Positions 32,516-44,266 of a stretch of 64,000 nucleotides of DNA are shown here, in pieces. Position 1 is the first letter of the stretch. Each line of letters opens with the position of its first letter. This stretch comes from Fonticula-like sp. SCN 57-25 (Eukaryota; Nucleariida; Rotosphaerida): positions 1 through 64,000 of the forward strand of contig MEDX01000019.1 in assembly GCA_001724245.1 (NCBI GenBank), written 5' to 3'. A model generated the notes under the pieces. The model did not search any database. It was not told where the DNA came from and worked only from the letters and a program-made list of their open reading frames with translations. Both the position numbers and the translations under genes were made by a program.

Positions 32516-33731
32516 ATGACGGCGCATGCGGCCGCGGCCGAAGATGCCGGCGGCACGGCCAAGCTGCTGCGACCGTATCGCACACTGGTCGCCGCGGGCG
32601 TCGGTGGCATGTGCGGTATCATTGTCGGATTTCCATTCGACACTGTAAAGACCAAGATGCAGACGTACGGGTTCAAGACCATGGGCGATTGCTCAAGATA
32701 CACGATGAAGCATGAAGGTACGCTTGGCATGCGTGCCCACTGGGCAATCTCGGCTGATCTCCGTGTGTTTTTCATAGGATTTCGAGGCTTTTACCGCGGC
32801 ATTATCCCGCCGTTCTGCCTCGTCACCGTTATGAAGGCGCTTTCCTTTCAAGTATACGAATCTGGCCGCACGCATCTCTCCCTCGCCTCTGGCATGGATC
32901 GGCTGAGCCTACCGGTCGTGATGGGCGCCGGGATCCTCTCGGGCACGATGGCCGCTTTTGCAAACTGCCCTTTCGACCTTATCAAGATCAACATGCAGCT
33001 TGCGCGGCTGCGTGCTGGTACGCTCCCCTCTGAACGTTGAAGGGTTCTGATCCCATGATGTTCTGTGCAGCCAAGGAAGGTGCCAATGCGCCGATGACGA
33101 GCTGGTCAACTGCAAGGGAAGTCGTGAGGACAAGAGGGTTCTTTGGGCTTTATCTTGGCCTTTCGGCGCTCATTGCGCGTGACGGGATCGGCACGGCCGT
33201 CTACTTTGGGACGTACGAGAGCATCTACCGCATCGCGGGGGTCAGCAGACAGGTACGACAAAGGGCCAATGTTGAAGGGAAAGTGTCATTTTGGGTTATT
33301 TTTGGCATTTTAATAGTGTTTTAAGTGTATTTTTGCTTTATTTACTCTGTTTTGTAGTTTATTGTCCATCGCTTGTTCATTTTTCAGTATCTTTTCCCTT
33401 CTTTTCTCCACTTTTCCCGCCACATTTCAACTGACCCTTTACCCAGGACGCCCCCTCCTCTGCCCACATGGCCGCCGGTGGCCTCGCCGGCATGGCCTCC
33501 TGGATGGCCATCTTCCCCGTCGACCTCGTAAAGTCACGTGTTCCAAAGGACGCCCTCAGCCCCTCGCCGGCCTACAAGGGCCTATTGGACTGCGCCTCGC
33601 GCATTATAAAAGAGAATGGCGTGCGCGCACTTTATAATGGACTGCAGCCGACACTTGTGCGCGCTTTTCCGATTCATGCAGTCAACTTTTTGGTGTATGA
33701 GCGCGTCCTTGCCATCATCGGAACGGATTAG
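32516..33731 (+). CDS. Mitochondrial carrier (SLC25), acylcarnitine/amino-acid branch
   Basis: Four exons (32516-32717, 32778-33017, 33071-33252, 33447-33731) give 302 residues, the family's standard length. Three repeats each carry the carrier signature: FPFDTVKTKMQ, CPFDLIKINMQ and FPVDLVKSRV. FRGFYRG and ALYNGL-type blocks follow the signatures in repeats 1 and 3. The contact-site residues suggest the carnitine-acylcarnitine/ornithine branch (SLC25A20/29/15-like), but the exact substrate needs a tree. It acts in the inner mitochondrial membrane. If it is the acylcarnitine carrier, it would complete the CPT2-ACADM route at the window's left. Intron 3 is of the long T-rich kind (194 nt). Confidence 0.85.
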
Positions 33732-34084
33732 AGATACAGAAAGAGGAGGAAAGGGAACCATTTTTGATAAGGATTCTTGTAAATATCATTGTAAATAACC
33801 AACTTTATGGTATTTTGAATATAAAACTATTGATTTGTGATGGACGCAATAAAGAAAAGTGCTTCAACAAAGTTCAAATTTAGTATCTTTTCGACCAACT
33901 AATTTAGGGTCATCTGTGCCTATCTGTGTCTATGCAAATAAAAGGAATTCATTGCGTAAAAGTATAATATTATGGATTCTGCTTGCAAGTATCGAAGCCA
34001 AGTATATATGGATACAAAAAAACAAACACAACAAACCGGCCTCTCTCCACTGACCCATGCATGCGATAAAATGCAAATTCTCTG
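33732..34084. other. Convergent AT-rich spacer
   Basis: 353 bp between converging carrier and kinase genes. It is AT-rich with several AATAAA-like words (for example near 33848). No gene, repeat or RNA is supported. Confidence 0.45.
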
Positions 34085-36176
34085 CTACTCTTTCAACCAC
34101 GGGTGCTGTAACAGCTCTTCCCTCTTTATCTGGTCCTCTGGCTCATCGGCAAGCAGCCTATCGACCAGATCCCACGCCTCTTCCGACACTTGCGCCTTTA
34201 CTTCCTCCTCTATCCCCTTCCTAACCCCATCGGCAATATCCTCCTGCGTGACAAACGGGTATTCCCCCGTGAGCATGATGTACAGCAGCACGCCCATTGA
34301 CCACAGCTCCTGCCTCACGGGCATATACGGCAGCCTTCTAACGACTTCCGGCGACGAAATGTGCTGCGTTCCGACAAAGGAAATAAACGGCTCGCCCTCG
34401 ACAAACGTCCTGCTCGACCCGAAATCAATGAGCTTGATTGCCATCGTGTCCGGGTCGACAATAATGTTTTCGTCCTTGAGGTCGCCGTGGATGATGTTGC
34501 GGTCAAAGAGGTACATGATGGCGCGCGCGACTTGGCGGAGAACCGTGCGCGCGTCGGATTCGGAAAGGCGGTCAACGTCGGAAATGTGGTCAAAGAGGTC
34601 GCGGCCGGGGCCGAATTGCGGCATGACAAGCACGAAATAGTCGGCGCTTTCATAGTAGCAGAGCAGCTCGACAATGCACTCGTGGTGAAGGTCGCTGAGG
34701 ACGGTGATCTCAAAGGGGACGCCGCCGCCGCCGCTGTGGTGGCTGCCGCCGCGGTTGACGTTGCCATTGCTGCCGGCGCGGTGAGGGCGGTTCTTGGATT
34801 TCGGGAGGAATTTGAGGACGACGTGGTCGCCGGTGACGCGGTTGGTGGCGCTGCGCACAAAGCTGTAGCCGCCAGTGGCCGACTGAAGAGTGGAGAGCTC
34901 GTAGGTGTCCTTGAGGCTGCGGGCTTTCGAGCGCTTGCCGGCGGAGAGGCCGGTCTTGGCAAAGGCGGTGGCCATCACAATGTCCAGGGCGACGGCGCAG
35001 GCGGCTGTGGAAAAAAGTTAGGTAAGAAATGGGTGGAAATGGATGAAAAATGCGTAATTTACGTTGAAAAAAGTCACAAAAATTCAGCAAAAAGTGTCAA
35101 AATACGACCAAACACACTCAATACAATCACAAAATCGCATAATAATACATTTTCCATCCCTTTGGACACAAACACACTAACTTTCTCCAAAATATAAACA
35201 TATGTCCCCGTTGCGTACATGCGAGGTTTGCCATAAAAGTGTCCATTTCCGAGATCGGCCCGATCAGATCCGCGACGAGTTCCCCGTGCGAATAAAGCGA
35301 GCACGACTTTTCACCCTGCGTCCCCGCGCCGTCCTCTGCGTCGAGCACCTTTTCCACCGGCGTGTCCAATTCGGTCAGCAAGATCGAAAAGACGGGCGAC
35401 TCGCCCTTGACGTCGGACAGGTAAAACTTTAACTGGACGTCGGTGGCCTTGCAAAAGTACGTCAGGTACTCGCGGGGGCGATCGCGCGAGCCGTTCGTCT
35501 GCTTGAACAGGCAGCCGAAAATAAAGAGCGAGAAGCGCTCTTGGGGAAAATGGAGCGCAGAGATCGGCAGCGAGGCGGATCGCGAGTGCGCTGTGTCTAA
35601 GAGATGCTGCGGAAATCGCGCGCGCTCGGGTTCCGTGGGCAAGTCAATCTGACGAAGGGAAGTAAGCGACGAGTCGTCGACGCCCGAGGCGCCAGAGTCG
35701 CTCTCGGCATCGTGGCCGTCTGTCGATGTCTCTGTCATCGTCGCGGTGGGACGATTGCTGCGCAGCGACAGGGCGCGGCGAGGCCGAGGGGCAGGTTGTG
35801 TAGGCGATACCGGCGCTTCGCCGGGCACGCCGCTGAGAAGGGAGCCGCGCCGGCTGGACGTGGACGAGCGGCGGAATGTGTTCCAGAGGAAGCGGCCGAT
35901 CGTCCCCGACGACTTGCGGCGCGGCGCATCCTGGGATATGGAAAGGGACGTGAGGGAAGGGGATGACGGCACGCGAGAAGGGGGTCCGGAGGAAGGCGGC
36001 GATGATGCCACGCGAGCTGGGGACTCTGATGGAGGCGGCGTGCTTATTGACGACGACCGCTTCTTGCGCGTCAGCAGGCGATATAGACCAAGGAATCGGG
36101 ATGGAGGGGCCGCCGCATCCGACGTCAGAGTGAAAGGACCCCGACGCCGACGAGGCGGGGAAAAATCCGACGACAT
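34085..36176 (-). CDS. Ser/Thr protein kinase, PASK/PIM-like
   Basis: Two exons (36176-35219 and 35004-34085) with a 214-nt intron encode 625 residues. The N-terminal about 220 residues are Ser/Pro/Arg-rich and disordered. Then comes a globular part (FSLFIFGCLFKQ to ELVADLIGPISEMDTF) that I do not recognise. The kinase domain has VVLKFLP with the ATP-site Lys, IIHGDLKDENIIVD (catalytic loop, HRD changed to HGD but with the catalytic Asp), LIDFGSS, and SSPEVV in place of APE. HGDLKDEN and TIKLIDFGS-type wording is nearest to PASK and PIM kinases. The Arg-to-Gly change in HRD usually means no activation-loop phosphorylation is needed. The domain ends in HPWLKE. Substrates are unknown. Confidence 0.85.
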
Positions 36177-36484
36177 TGATCAATTTGCTATGAAAAAAAA
36201 TGTGTCATATAAATGTAATTGGAGAACTTGAAGATAGTGTGGTTGCCTGGGCGGGCGGTCGGTAAAACGTTAAAGGGAACACCCGAGAGATCCCCTCCGA
36301 GAGCCGGCAGAACCACCACCACACACAAACCACGCGCACAACAGGACAAACCAATCAGCGCGTGTACGTCACGTGACCTTGAACCAATCACAGCGCCGTA
36401 TCAGCGCTTTGTTTATGCTGAGTCACTTGATTTCCTGATCGTGTTTTTTGGCTTGTTCCGTCGAGGCCGAGATTTCCCAGGACA
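36177..36484. promoter_or_regulatory. Bidirectional promoter of kinase and PFK
   Basis: 308 bp holding CCAATCAGCG at 36351-36360, the palindrome GTCACGTGAC at 36369-36378, and CCAATCACAG at 36383-36392. This is the densest cluster of the window's promoter words. Confidence 0.6.
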
Positions 36485-39400
36485 ATGTCTGCGACGTTGA
36501 TGCCATCCATGGACACGGCGGCGCCGCTCTCTGGCGTGAGCCACATTGAGGTGCCGTGCGGAAAGCAGAAGCAGGCCGAGCCTGTTGCCAACTTTTACAT
36601 GACCGTCTTTGGATTTTCGCATGTTTTGCGGCCGATCGACGGCGGTTCGGTGCAACCCTCTTCGAGCGCGTCACTTCAGGACATGCGCAGCGACAACATC
36701 TGGCTGCACCACTTTGGCATTGGGCTGACGTTCCACCTTGTCACGTCGCTCGAGGATACGACCGTCATCGCCTTTGTGTCCAAGAAGCTTGACGTCGTGG
36801 CCGACGCCCTCGAGATGCAGTCGATCCCCTTCCAGCGCGTTGGAACTGACGACTCGGCAGAGCTCGTTCTCGAGGATCCCGCGGGCAACACTGTCGTTGT
36901 TCGGTACGAATACTCGTTTTTTGTTGTTTTTTGGGTTTTTTGGTTTGTGCTTTTGGTTGAATTTTTGCTCGTGGTTTATCCTCCCCCTTTTTTCCTCTAT
37001 TTCCATGAACATTTTTTGCTTTCTTCCCATATTTTGTGTCATTTTTCGCCCAATTTGTTTACGTTCACCGCTTTTCTCACTTTTTTCCTTTCTCTTTCCT
37101 CTACTTTTACAGCACTTCGGGCATGTTTTCGCAGCGCAGCCTCGCGTCGCCTTCCCCCCGCCTTGTCGCCGAAGTCCAGGACACCCCCCGCCGCGGCATC
37201 GCCATCCTCACGAGCGGCGGCGACGCGCAGGGCATGAACGCCGCCCTGCGCGCCGTCGTGCGTACCGGTATCTCGCTCAACTGCGACGTCTTTGCCATCC
37301 ATGAGGGCTACGAAGGTACGTTTTTATTTTTTTTTTTGAGGGGGAGAGTATTGCTTGTAAGTGCTTGTTTGTGGTCATTAACGTAAAGTAAAAAGTGCTA
37401 AAATGACCTTTTTGATGTCGTTCATTGTAATTTTGCTTGAGTATTTGCACTATTTGTTCTCGTGTATTATTTTCCGATGTTAATTATTTCCTTTCCCGCC
37501 TTTCCTAACTCCTTCCCAGGCCTTGTGCAGGGCGGCGACTACTTCCGTCGCCTCAGCTGGCACGACGTCTCTGGCATCCTCGCCCGTGGCGGCACCATCA
37601 TCGGCACTGCCCGCAGCAAGGAATTCCGCACGCGCGAAGGCCGCCTCAAGGCCGCCCACAACCTCATTTCCCGCGGCATTGACGCCCTCGTCGTGATTGG
37701 CGGCGACGGCTCGCTCACCGGCGCCAACATTTTCCGCTCCGAATTCACCGAGCTGACCGCCGCGCTCGTCGCCGACGGCCGCGTGGCCCCCGAAGCGGCC
37801 GAAAAAATCGGCAATTTGCGCGTCGTCGGCCTTGTTGGCTCGATCGACAATGACATGTGCGGCACCGACATGACCATTGGCGCCGACTCTGCGCTGCACC
37901 GCGCGCTCTTTGCGATTGACGCGCTTTCGTCGACCGCCGCGTCGCACCAGCGCGCGTTTGTCGTCGAGATTATGGGAAGGAACTGTGGCTGGCTGGCGCT
38001 TTACGCGGCGATCGCGTGCGGCGCTGATTGGCTGTTTATCCCCGAGTGCCCGAGCAAGAAGGACGACTGGGCAGAGGATATGTGCCAGACGCTGAAACGC
38101 GTGCGTTTTTCCCTTTGGGTGCATGCGATTTTTGGTTACTGACTTTAAAGTGCAGCATAAGCAGCATGGAAAGCGTCGCTTGTGCGTGATTGTGTCGGAA
38201 GGCGCGATTGATAAGGAAGGAAAGCCGATTAAGAGCGAGACGGTTCGCGCGGCGATCGAGTCAAACTTGAAGATTGAGACGCGTGTCACTGTTTTGGGAC
38301 ACGTTCAGCGTGGCGGAAACGCGACATTCTTTGATCGCTACATGGTACGAGAGTGGGATTTGGTGGGTTTTTGCATGAAATTGAAGTGTTTTCGGTGGTA
38401 TCTTGAATGACATTTTGGTGGTTTATTGGTGTCTTTAACTTATTTTAGAGTTACTTTTACCATTTTTATGTGAATTTTCGTGCTCTTTTCTGCTCTTTTA
38501 CCATCTTTTAACCCATTCTTATAGTCGACGATGCAAGGCGCCGAAGCCGTTCGCGTTCTTCTCGACCTCGGCCCCGACGACCCCTCGCCCGTCATCACGA
38601 TGAACGAAAACAACATTGAGCGCGTCCCGCTCGTCGAGGCCGTCGCGCAGACGCAGGAGGTCGCCAAGGCACTCGCCGCAAAGGACTATGATAGGGCTGT
38701 GCGGCTTCGCGGCACGGAATTCCATGACGTGCTCAAGACGTACTTGACGTCGGCGAATGCGGAGCCGGTTTCGAGTGCACCGGCGTGTGGTCACGTACGA
38801 AATGGGGAAATGTGGGGATACTTGTGAAAAGTGATGGGTAATTGTGTGTATTTTATCATTAATTTTGGTTGTTTTATGTGCATTTTTGGTCATTTTGGTC
38901 AATTCTGGTCAATTTTGGTCATTTTTCAGTCATTTTTTGCCACTCTTGTCTTCTTTTCTTCCCTTTACTGACTCTGTCCTGATAGAAATTCCGCTTTGCG
39001 ATTATCCACGTGGGCGCTCCTTCTGGCGGTGTCAACGCCGCCACGCGCGTCCTCGTCCGTCTCGGCCTCTCACGTGGCCACACCGTCTTTGGCGTGCGCG
39101 ACGGCTTCCGCGGCCTCGTGGCGGGCAAGTTTGACGAACTTGATTGGATGAGCGTCGACGGCTGGTCTGACCGCGGCGGTAGCGAGCTCGGTACGCCATT
39201 GGTCCAAAAACTAGTATTGTGTCTTTTTCATTGCTCTGATTGGATGTCACTGTACTGCTGTGTTTTACATTTTATGTTTGTGTCATTTTTTGACTTTTTC
39301 GTCGTATTTTGGTCGTTTTCTGTCTAATTTTGTCACAATCTCAACTATTTTTGTATCATTTTCACTCTCTTCTAACCCATACTTTCTTCTTTTCAGGCAC

Positions 39401-40298
39401 GAACCGCCACGTCCCCACTACCGACATTGGCATGGTCGCCTTCCAACTCCAGCGCTTTGGCATCCACGGCATCTGCATCATTGGCGGCTTTGAAGCCCTC
39501 CTCGCCATGGAAGTCCTCGTGAACGCGCGCGCCACCTACCCCCAATTCTGCATCCCCATCGTCCACCTTCCCGCCACCATTTCCAACAATGTCCCCGGCA
39601 CGGACTTTTCGCTCGGCTCCGACACTTCCCTCAACCGCATTGTCGAAAGCTGCGACCTTCTTCGCCAGAGCGCCACGTCATCAAAAGGCCGCGCCTTTGT
39701 CGTCGAAGTCATGGGCGGCGAGTGCGGGTACCTTGCGACGATGGGCGGCCTCGCCGCGGGCGCGTCACGTGTGTACATTCCCGAGGAAGGAATTTCGCTC
39801 GCCATGCTCGCCGAGGACGTTGAGATGATAAAGTACAAGTTTAAGAAGAGCGACGCGAATGGGCGCATTATTCTGCGCAATGAGGCGGCGTCGGCGACGT
39901 ACACGACGCAAATGATTTCGTCCATCTTTGACGAGGAGGGCGGCAAGAGCGACCTGTTTGACTGCCGCACGGCCAACCTCGGCCACATGCAGCAGGGCGG
40001 CGTGCCGTCGGCGCTCGACCGCGTCAGAGGCGCGCGGCTCGCCGCAAAGTGCGCGGAATTTCTCGAGACGCAGGCGCTGTGCGCGCTCGGCGGCGCGCCT
40101 GATGCGTTTGAGATTGCGGTGCCGGCGGTGTATACAAAGGCAGAGGACTCGGCGTGTGTGATTGGTATTAGGGGGGCGAGGATTGCGCTGACGCCGCTGA
40201 GGGATGCGATGGCGGATGCGGATATTGTGGGGAGAAGGCCAAGGTCGCAGTGGTGGAGGCGCGTGCTGCCGGTGCTCAGGCTGCTTACGAGCGAGTAA
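36485..40298 (+). CDS. PFK: ATP-dependent 6-phosphofructokinase with N-terminal VOC domain
   Basis: Seven exons (36485-36903, 37113-37315, 37520-38100, 38156-38344, 38525-38794, 38986-39190, 39397-40298) join in frame to 922 residues. Residues about 15-140 form a VOC/glyoxalase-like domain ([33 protein letters not shown]). Then comes the duplicated eukaryotic [17 protein letters not shown] (ATP site), [26 protein letters not shown] with the catalytic Asp, MGRNCGWLA, and GHVQRGG. The second half has [36 protein letters not shown] and LGHMQQGG, the degenerate, regulatory copy. It phosphorylates fructose 6-phosphate in glycolysis. Length and VOC domain match fungal PFK subunits rather than animal ones (about 780). 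Five of six introns are 180-209 nt. Confidence 0.95.
38880..38945. repeat. TTTTGGTCA repeats in PFK intron 5
   Basis: The word TTTTGGTCA/TTTTGGTCAA occurs about five times with a period near 10 bp between 38884 and 38936. It is the most regular example of the T-rich wording seen in all long introns here. Confidence 0.7.
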
Positions 40299-40575
40299 GA
40301 ATTAGGGAAATCGTTTATATTATTCAATAAAAAGCATGAGCAATTGAATGTTGCATATTGACAATGAATTCCATTTGATTGAACAATGATATGATGGACC
40401 ATTTGCTGCATATATTATGACTGATTGACTCTGTGTATCGCATGTGATAGAGCAATCATTTCTTTCCTACAGTATTGTGACAGCATTGCAATGTGTATTC
40501 TACCTTTTCCTGTTATCATATCCGCCGATCCCGGCTACAAAAATACTAAAAATACAACCGACGCCGCAGCAGCTA

Positions 40576-43500
40576 TCACGTGGCCTCGTCCTGCTTGACC
40601 CTCTTCACGTGCCGCTCGTCCGGCAGCGAATCAGCACGCGCCGCGCGCACTCGTTCGGGCATGTCTTCTGGCGCAATCCACTCATCAAAAGTCGACTTCC
40701 AACCTTCATAGTGAATGAAAACGCCACGTGTCGTATCTGTCAAATAGCACAGTCAGCAAGCGAGCAAAATGGGAAAAATAGCATGTGGCAATACTGTGCA
40801 CAATATTCACATGTGGACACATATGAGCTGATTACTTAAGGTAGCATCTCCATACTTTACCCATGATACCATGAAAAGTCCATTTATGGACTCTTTACCA
40901 CCCTGAAAAAGACACCCTTTCCCTACTGTCACTCTCAACCACATGGCCAATAAACAATCTACCCCAGATTCCAGGGTATTTTCCCTTTTCCTCTCTTTCC
41001 TTCCCACAATACGCACCGTGTTCGAGGATGCGCGCGCGGTACCACCTTGTCCCCTCCTTTACCTCAACCGCATCCCCCGCGGCCACGTCACCAATCGACA
41101 CCGCCGGCTGCGACGAAAAAGCCTCCACGTGGCCCCTCGCCCCCCTCTTTGGCTGCGCCTCCGCCACGACAACTGGACGCGGCGGCAGTGGCGGCGGCGG
41201 CTCCGAAGCCGCGACTCTCAAACTGAGCGACGAGCTGATTGGCGCGTCGGTCTGGCGCACTCGAAAGTAGCAGTCCATAAAGGCGGGAACGAAAGGGACG
41301 GACGCGTTGCAAAGGGAAGTTGGCGTGCCGTAAAAGGAGTAGCTGCCGATGCGGTGCTGGAAGGCGCGGGTGGGCGTGGCGGCGGTGTGCTCGGCGGAGG
41401 CGCTGCGAAAGTGGGCGATGTGGGAGGCGGGCATCGTGCTAGGGTATTTCTAAAGAAGGGTGAGAAGAAGAAAATAGTCACATGCATGCATATCATGAAT
41501 CACATTCACAATACTGGAATAAATATGTGACCACACGCACTACAATGCCTTTACATACATAAAAATACTCATCTATAAATCGGCAAACTAAATATGCATC
41601 TATGTACTTCATACTCACTACTAAACTCCATATAAAGCCCAACTTTTCCTTAAATTACTGCGTACCAAGCACACTTCGATTGCGTATTGGCAATCTGGCG
41701 CAGCGCCCAATGGCGCCTGCCACGAAACGTCCACCGTCGTGCCGTCGCGCCGAGCCGCCGTGAGCCCACGAAGCGGGCCATGTGTGACTGGTACTTCTTC
41801 AACAGCCTGCGAGCAGATGACCGGTAGGGTCCCTTCGGTGTCGCCGGCGGCGCCGGCGCGCGTGGCGCACAATAAAAAGCGCTCGCGGTTGGATAGTCTG
41901 GGCAAGCGAACAATGGCGCAGCAGGGGCCGCAGAGGACGCCCGTCGCGGGAGAGTATGAAGTGGCAGAGCGCTCGCTCGCGATCGAAATTGTATACGAAA
42001 AATCGGCGCCTGTAAAAGAATAAAGGGCGGGAAAAAAAAGGACGGTTAGGAATTGGCGGGAAAAAGCGAAATTAAAGGGAAAAGGAACAAAAGGCACACA
42101 AAAACGCCCCCAAAACAATTTAACAACACAGAAAAAATGACAAAAAAAAACTCGTACCAAAATCGCCTGTAACTTCGCATGTAAGCTTGATCTGATTCTG
42201 CCTGCTCGCCGCCTGCCATGTCAGCACAACCGGCGGCCCTGTCCACGCGCTGAACACCGGCTTGTTCTGTGGCGTCCTACTCTGCGAGCTGTCTGCCTTT
42301 TGCGACCTCGACGACTGCTGTGACCTGCTGCTGCTCGACGACGGCGCATCAACAACCGCGACCGCTTCGAGCGCCTTTTTCCCGCCAATGTTGCCGCCGC
42401 CACCACTGACTTTGACGCGCCTGAGCTCGAGCGACCACATGTCGCGGTTGCACCGCAGCTTGACTTCGCGGAACAAGTGGCCGTCTCGGCCGCCCGACAT
42501 GACTGCGCGGCCGTCCATCTGTGGATGTATAAGTCAGACCAGCGCAACCACAAACCTGAGGCGCGTACAAAGCACATGCGGTGGCCGGCGCGGCGGCGCG
42601 GCACTTCGCCCACTTGCGTCACGCTCGACCATGAAAAGGTGTCGAGGCAGAGCACAAAAAGTTCGGTGGTTGCGTCGGTGCGGCCCGCGGGATCGTCGCC
42701 GACCCAGCCGCCGCTGACGATCATCTGGTGGCCGCCGGCGGCAGAGCAGGCGGCGTGCATTGAACGCGGCTTGGGGGCGGCGCCGCCGCACGAGGGAGTG
42801 CGCCACGTGCGTGAAGAGGGGTCGAGGACGTGTACGCTGTTGAAGCGGCGGGTCGCGTCGCGGCCGCCAAAGACGACGAGCGTGCCGTCGTGCGAGGCGA
42901 CGCACGTGTGGTCGGCGCGCGCGGTAGGCTGTGGCGCCAATGGTCAGAGAAACACAATAAGAAAAAAAAGAGACGAACGCCTTTGCCAGTTGTCTGCGTT
43001 CGCGTCCAATGGAAACGGCGCTTTCCAGAGTCCCATTCGAGCATGTAGACGTCGTTGAGGTAGGCGCCCGCCTGCGAGACGCCGCCAAAAAGGATGGCGC
43101 GATGACCGACCTCGCAGAGAGTCGCGCCAATCCGCGCCAGAGGGATCTCGGACGCGGTATCAAGCGCGTCCACCATCCATGTGGATGTCGTCAGGTCCAG
43201 CACGCATAGCTGAAGCATTCCGTTACCATCACACATTCCCCTGACAGGTTCCCGCGCACCTCGGATGTGTACTCATCGTGAGCGAGCATCTCCATGACAC
43301 CACCAAACAACACGACGACCTGATGCGTCGTGCCGTCGCCGAAAGGAATATCCATGATCGCCGTCGCGCAGCCCGCTCGCCCGCGGATCGGCAGCGACTT
43401 TAGGTCCAACCGCCTCCATACGGATTTTGCCGACCGGTAATCAAAGTCCACCATGCTCACATCGTCCAGGACCTCGACATTGCCGCCCCACGCGACTAAT

Positions 43501-43619
43501 ACGCCGGCCTTCGATCCTCCTTTCGACCGCGTGGGGACCATCACATGCCCGTGACGAGCGCGCGGCTCGAACGCATGGCGAAACCACACGCCGAGGAACG
43601 CATCCTCGCTGCCCGCCAT
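40576..43619 (-). CDS. HCFC1: Host cell factor 1-like Kelch-FN3 protein with chromo-barrel end
   Basis: About seven exons starting at Met 43619; the last is 40736-40576 after a 280-nt intron. Kelch blades fill the first about 380 residues: RHGHVMV, VLVAWGGNVEVLDD, VVVLFGGVMEM, AILFGGVSQAGAYLNDVY, HTCVASHDGTLVVFGGRD and MIVSGGWVGDD. RAGHRMCF then joins SGGRDG, the spacing HCF-1 has in its sixth blade. Two FN3-type segments follow (VVLTWQA; VDVSWQAPLG; YFRVRQ). The C-terminus is a chromo-barrel/Tudor-knot: AVEVKEGTRWYRARILEH joined to GVFIHYEGWKSTFDEWI. HCF-1 tethers histone-modifying complexes; a built-in chromo-barrel, usual in MOF/MRG15, is unusual. The HCF-1 proteolytic repeats are not seen. 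Confidence 0.85.
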
Positions 43620-43689
43620 TTCAAACCGACAACTGCAATCTTGTGGATTGCTATTTCCACCATTTCTTTTTGACCAACAACACCACAGC
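43620..43689. promoter_or_regulatory. 70-bp bidirectional promoter
   Basis: The starts of the HCF-like gene (43619, minus) and the PSI-type gene (43690, plus) are only 70 bp apart. No CACGTG or CTGATTGG word is present, unlike most other pairs. Confidence 0.45.
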
Positions 43690-44266
43690 ATGGCCAACAA
43701 GGGATTCGTGGCGGCCGCCATCGCGCTGGCGGTGCTCGCGCTCGCCGTTATGCCTTCTGCTGCTCTCGGTACGTGTTCTCTTTCTTTTTGCGTAGGTTTT
43801 TCTTTATTTCTCTATATTGTCAATGTTTTTTGAAGCAAATCTTATATTGTCAATGTTTTTTGAAGCAAATCTCTGTCGATGATGAGCCTAGAGCGGGCGG
43901 TTTGACGAATGCTGAACCTACGTTTGCCCTTTAGAATGCTCTTTTGAGTTTAACTGCGAGGATTGCGTCAAGGTCGGCCGCGACTGCGTGTGGTGCACAG
44001 AGGCTGTTCTTGTGTCGGGTGAGGGCCAGGCCACTATTGATCCCTTCTGCACCGTCGGAACCTTCTTTGGCTCTGAAGAGTGGTGCGTCGGTGATGTCTG
44101 CTACCGCTGCGACAAGTACATGTATGGCCAGTGCTCCATGGAGCAGGTTGCCCTCATGGGCGTCGTCTTTGGTTCTGCGCTCTTTATCGTGATCCTCCTC
44201 ATTACCGTCATCGTCTGCACGGTCATGTACTGCACGCGTCGCTCGCGCAACTACAACGAGATTTAG
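43690..44266 (+). CDS. Small type I membrane protein with PSI-like Cys cluster (PTTG1IP-like)
   Basis: Two exons (43690-43768, 43935-44266) encode 136 residues. It opens with a signal peptide (about 26 residues, ending PSAAL). A Cys-rich ectodomain follows: CSFEFNCEDCVKVGRDCVWC, with the C..C.....C.WC spacing of PSI domains, then four more Cys. One membrane helix (VALMGVVFGSALFIVILLITVIVCTVMY) precedes a short basic tail ending in a tyrosine motif (RNYNEI). This layout recalls PTTG1IP and similar small PSI proteins. The intron (166 nt) contains a perfect 30-bp tandem duplication. Confidence 0.75.
43813..43872. repeat. Perfect 30-bp tandem duplication in an intron
   Basis: The unit beginning TATATTGTCAATG at 43813 is repeated exactly from 43843. 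Perfect identity in non-coding DNA suggests a recent event. Confidence 0.9.
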
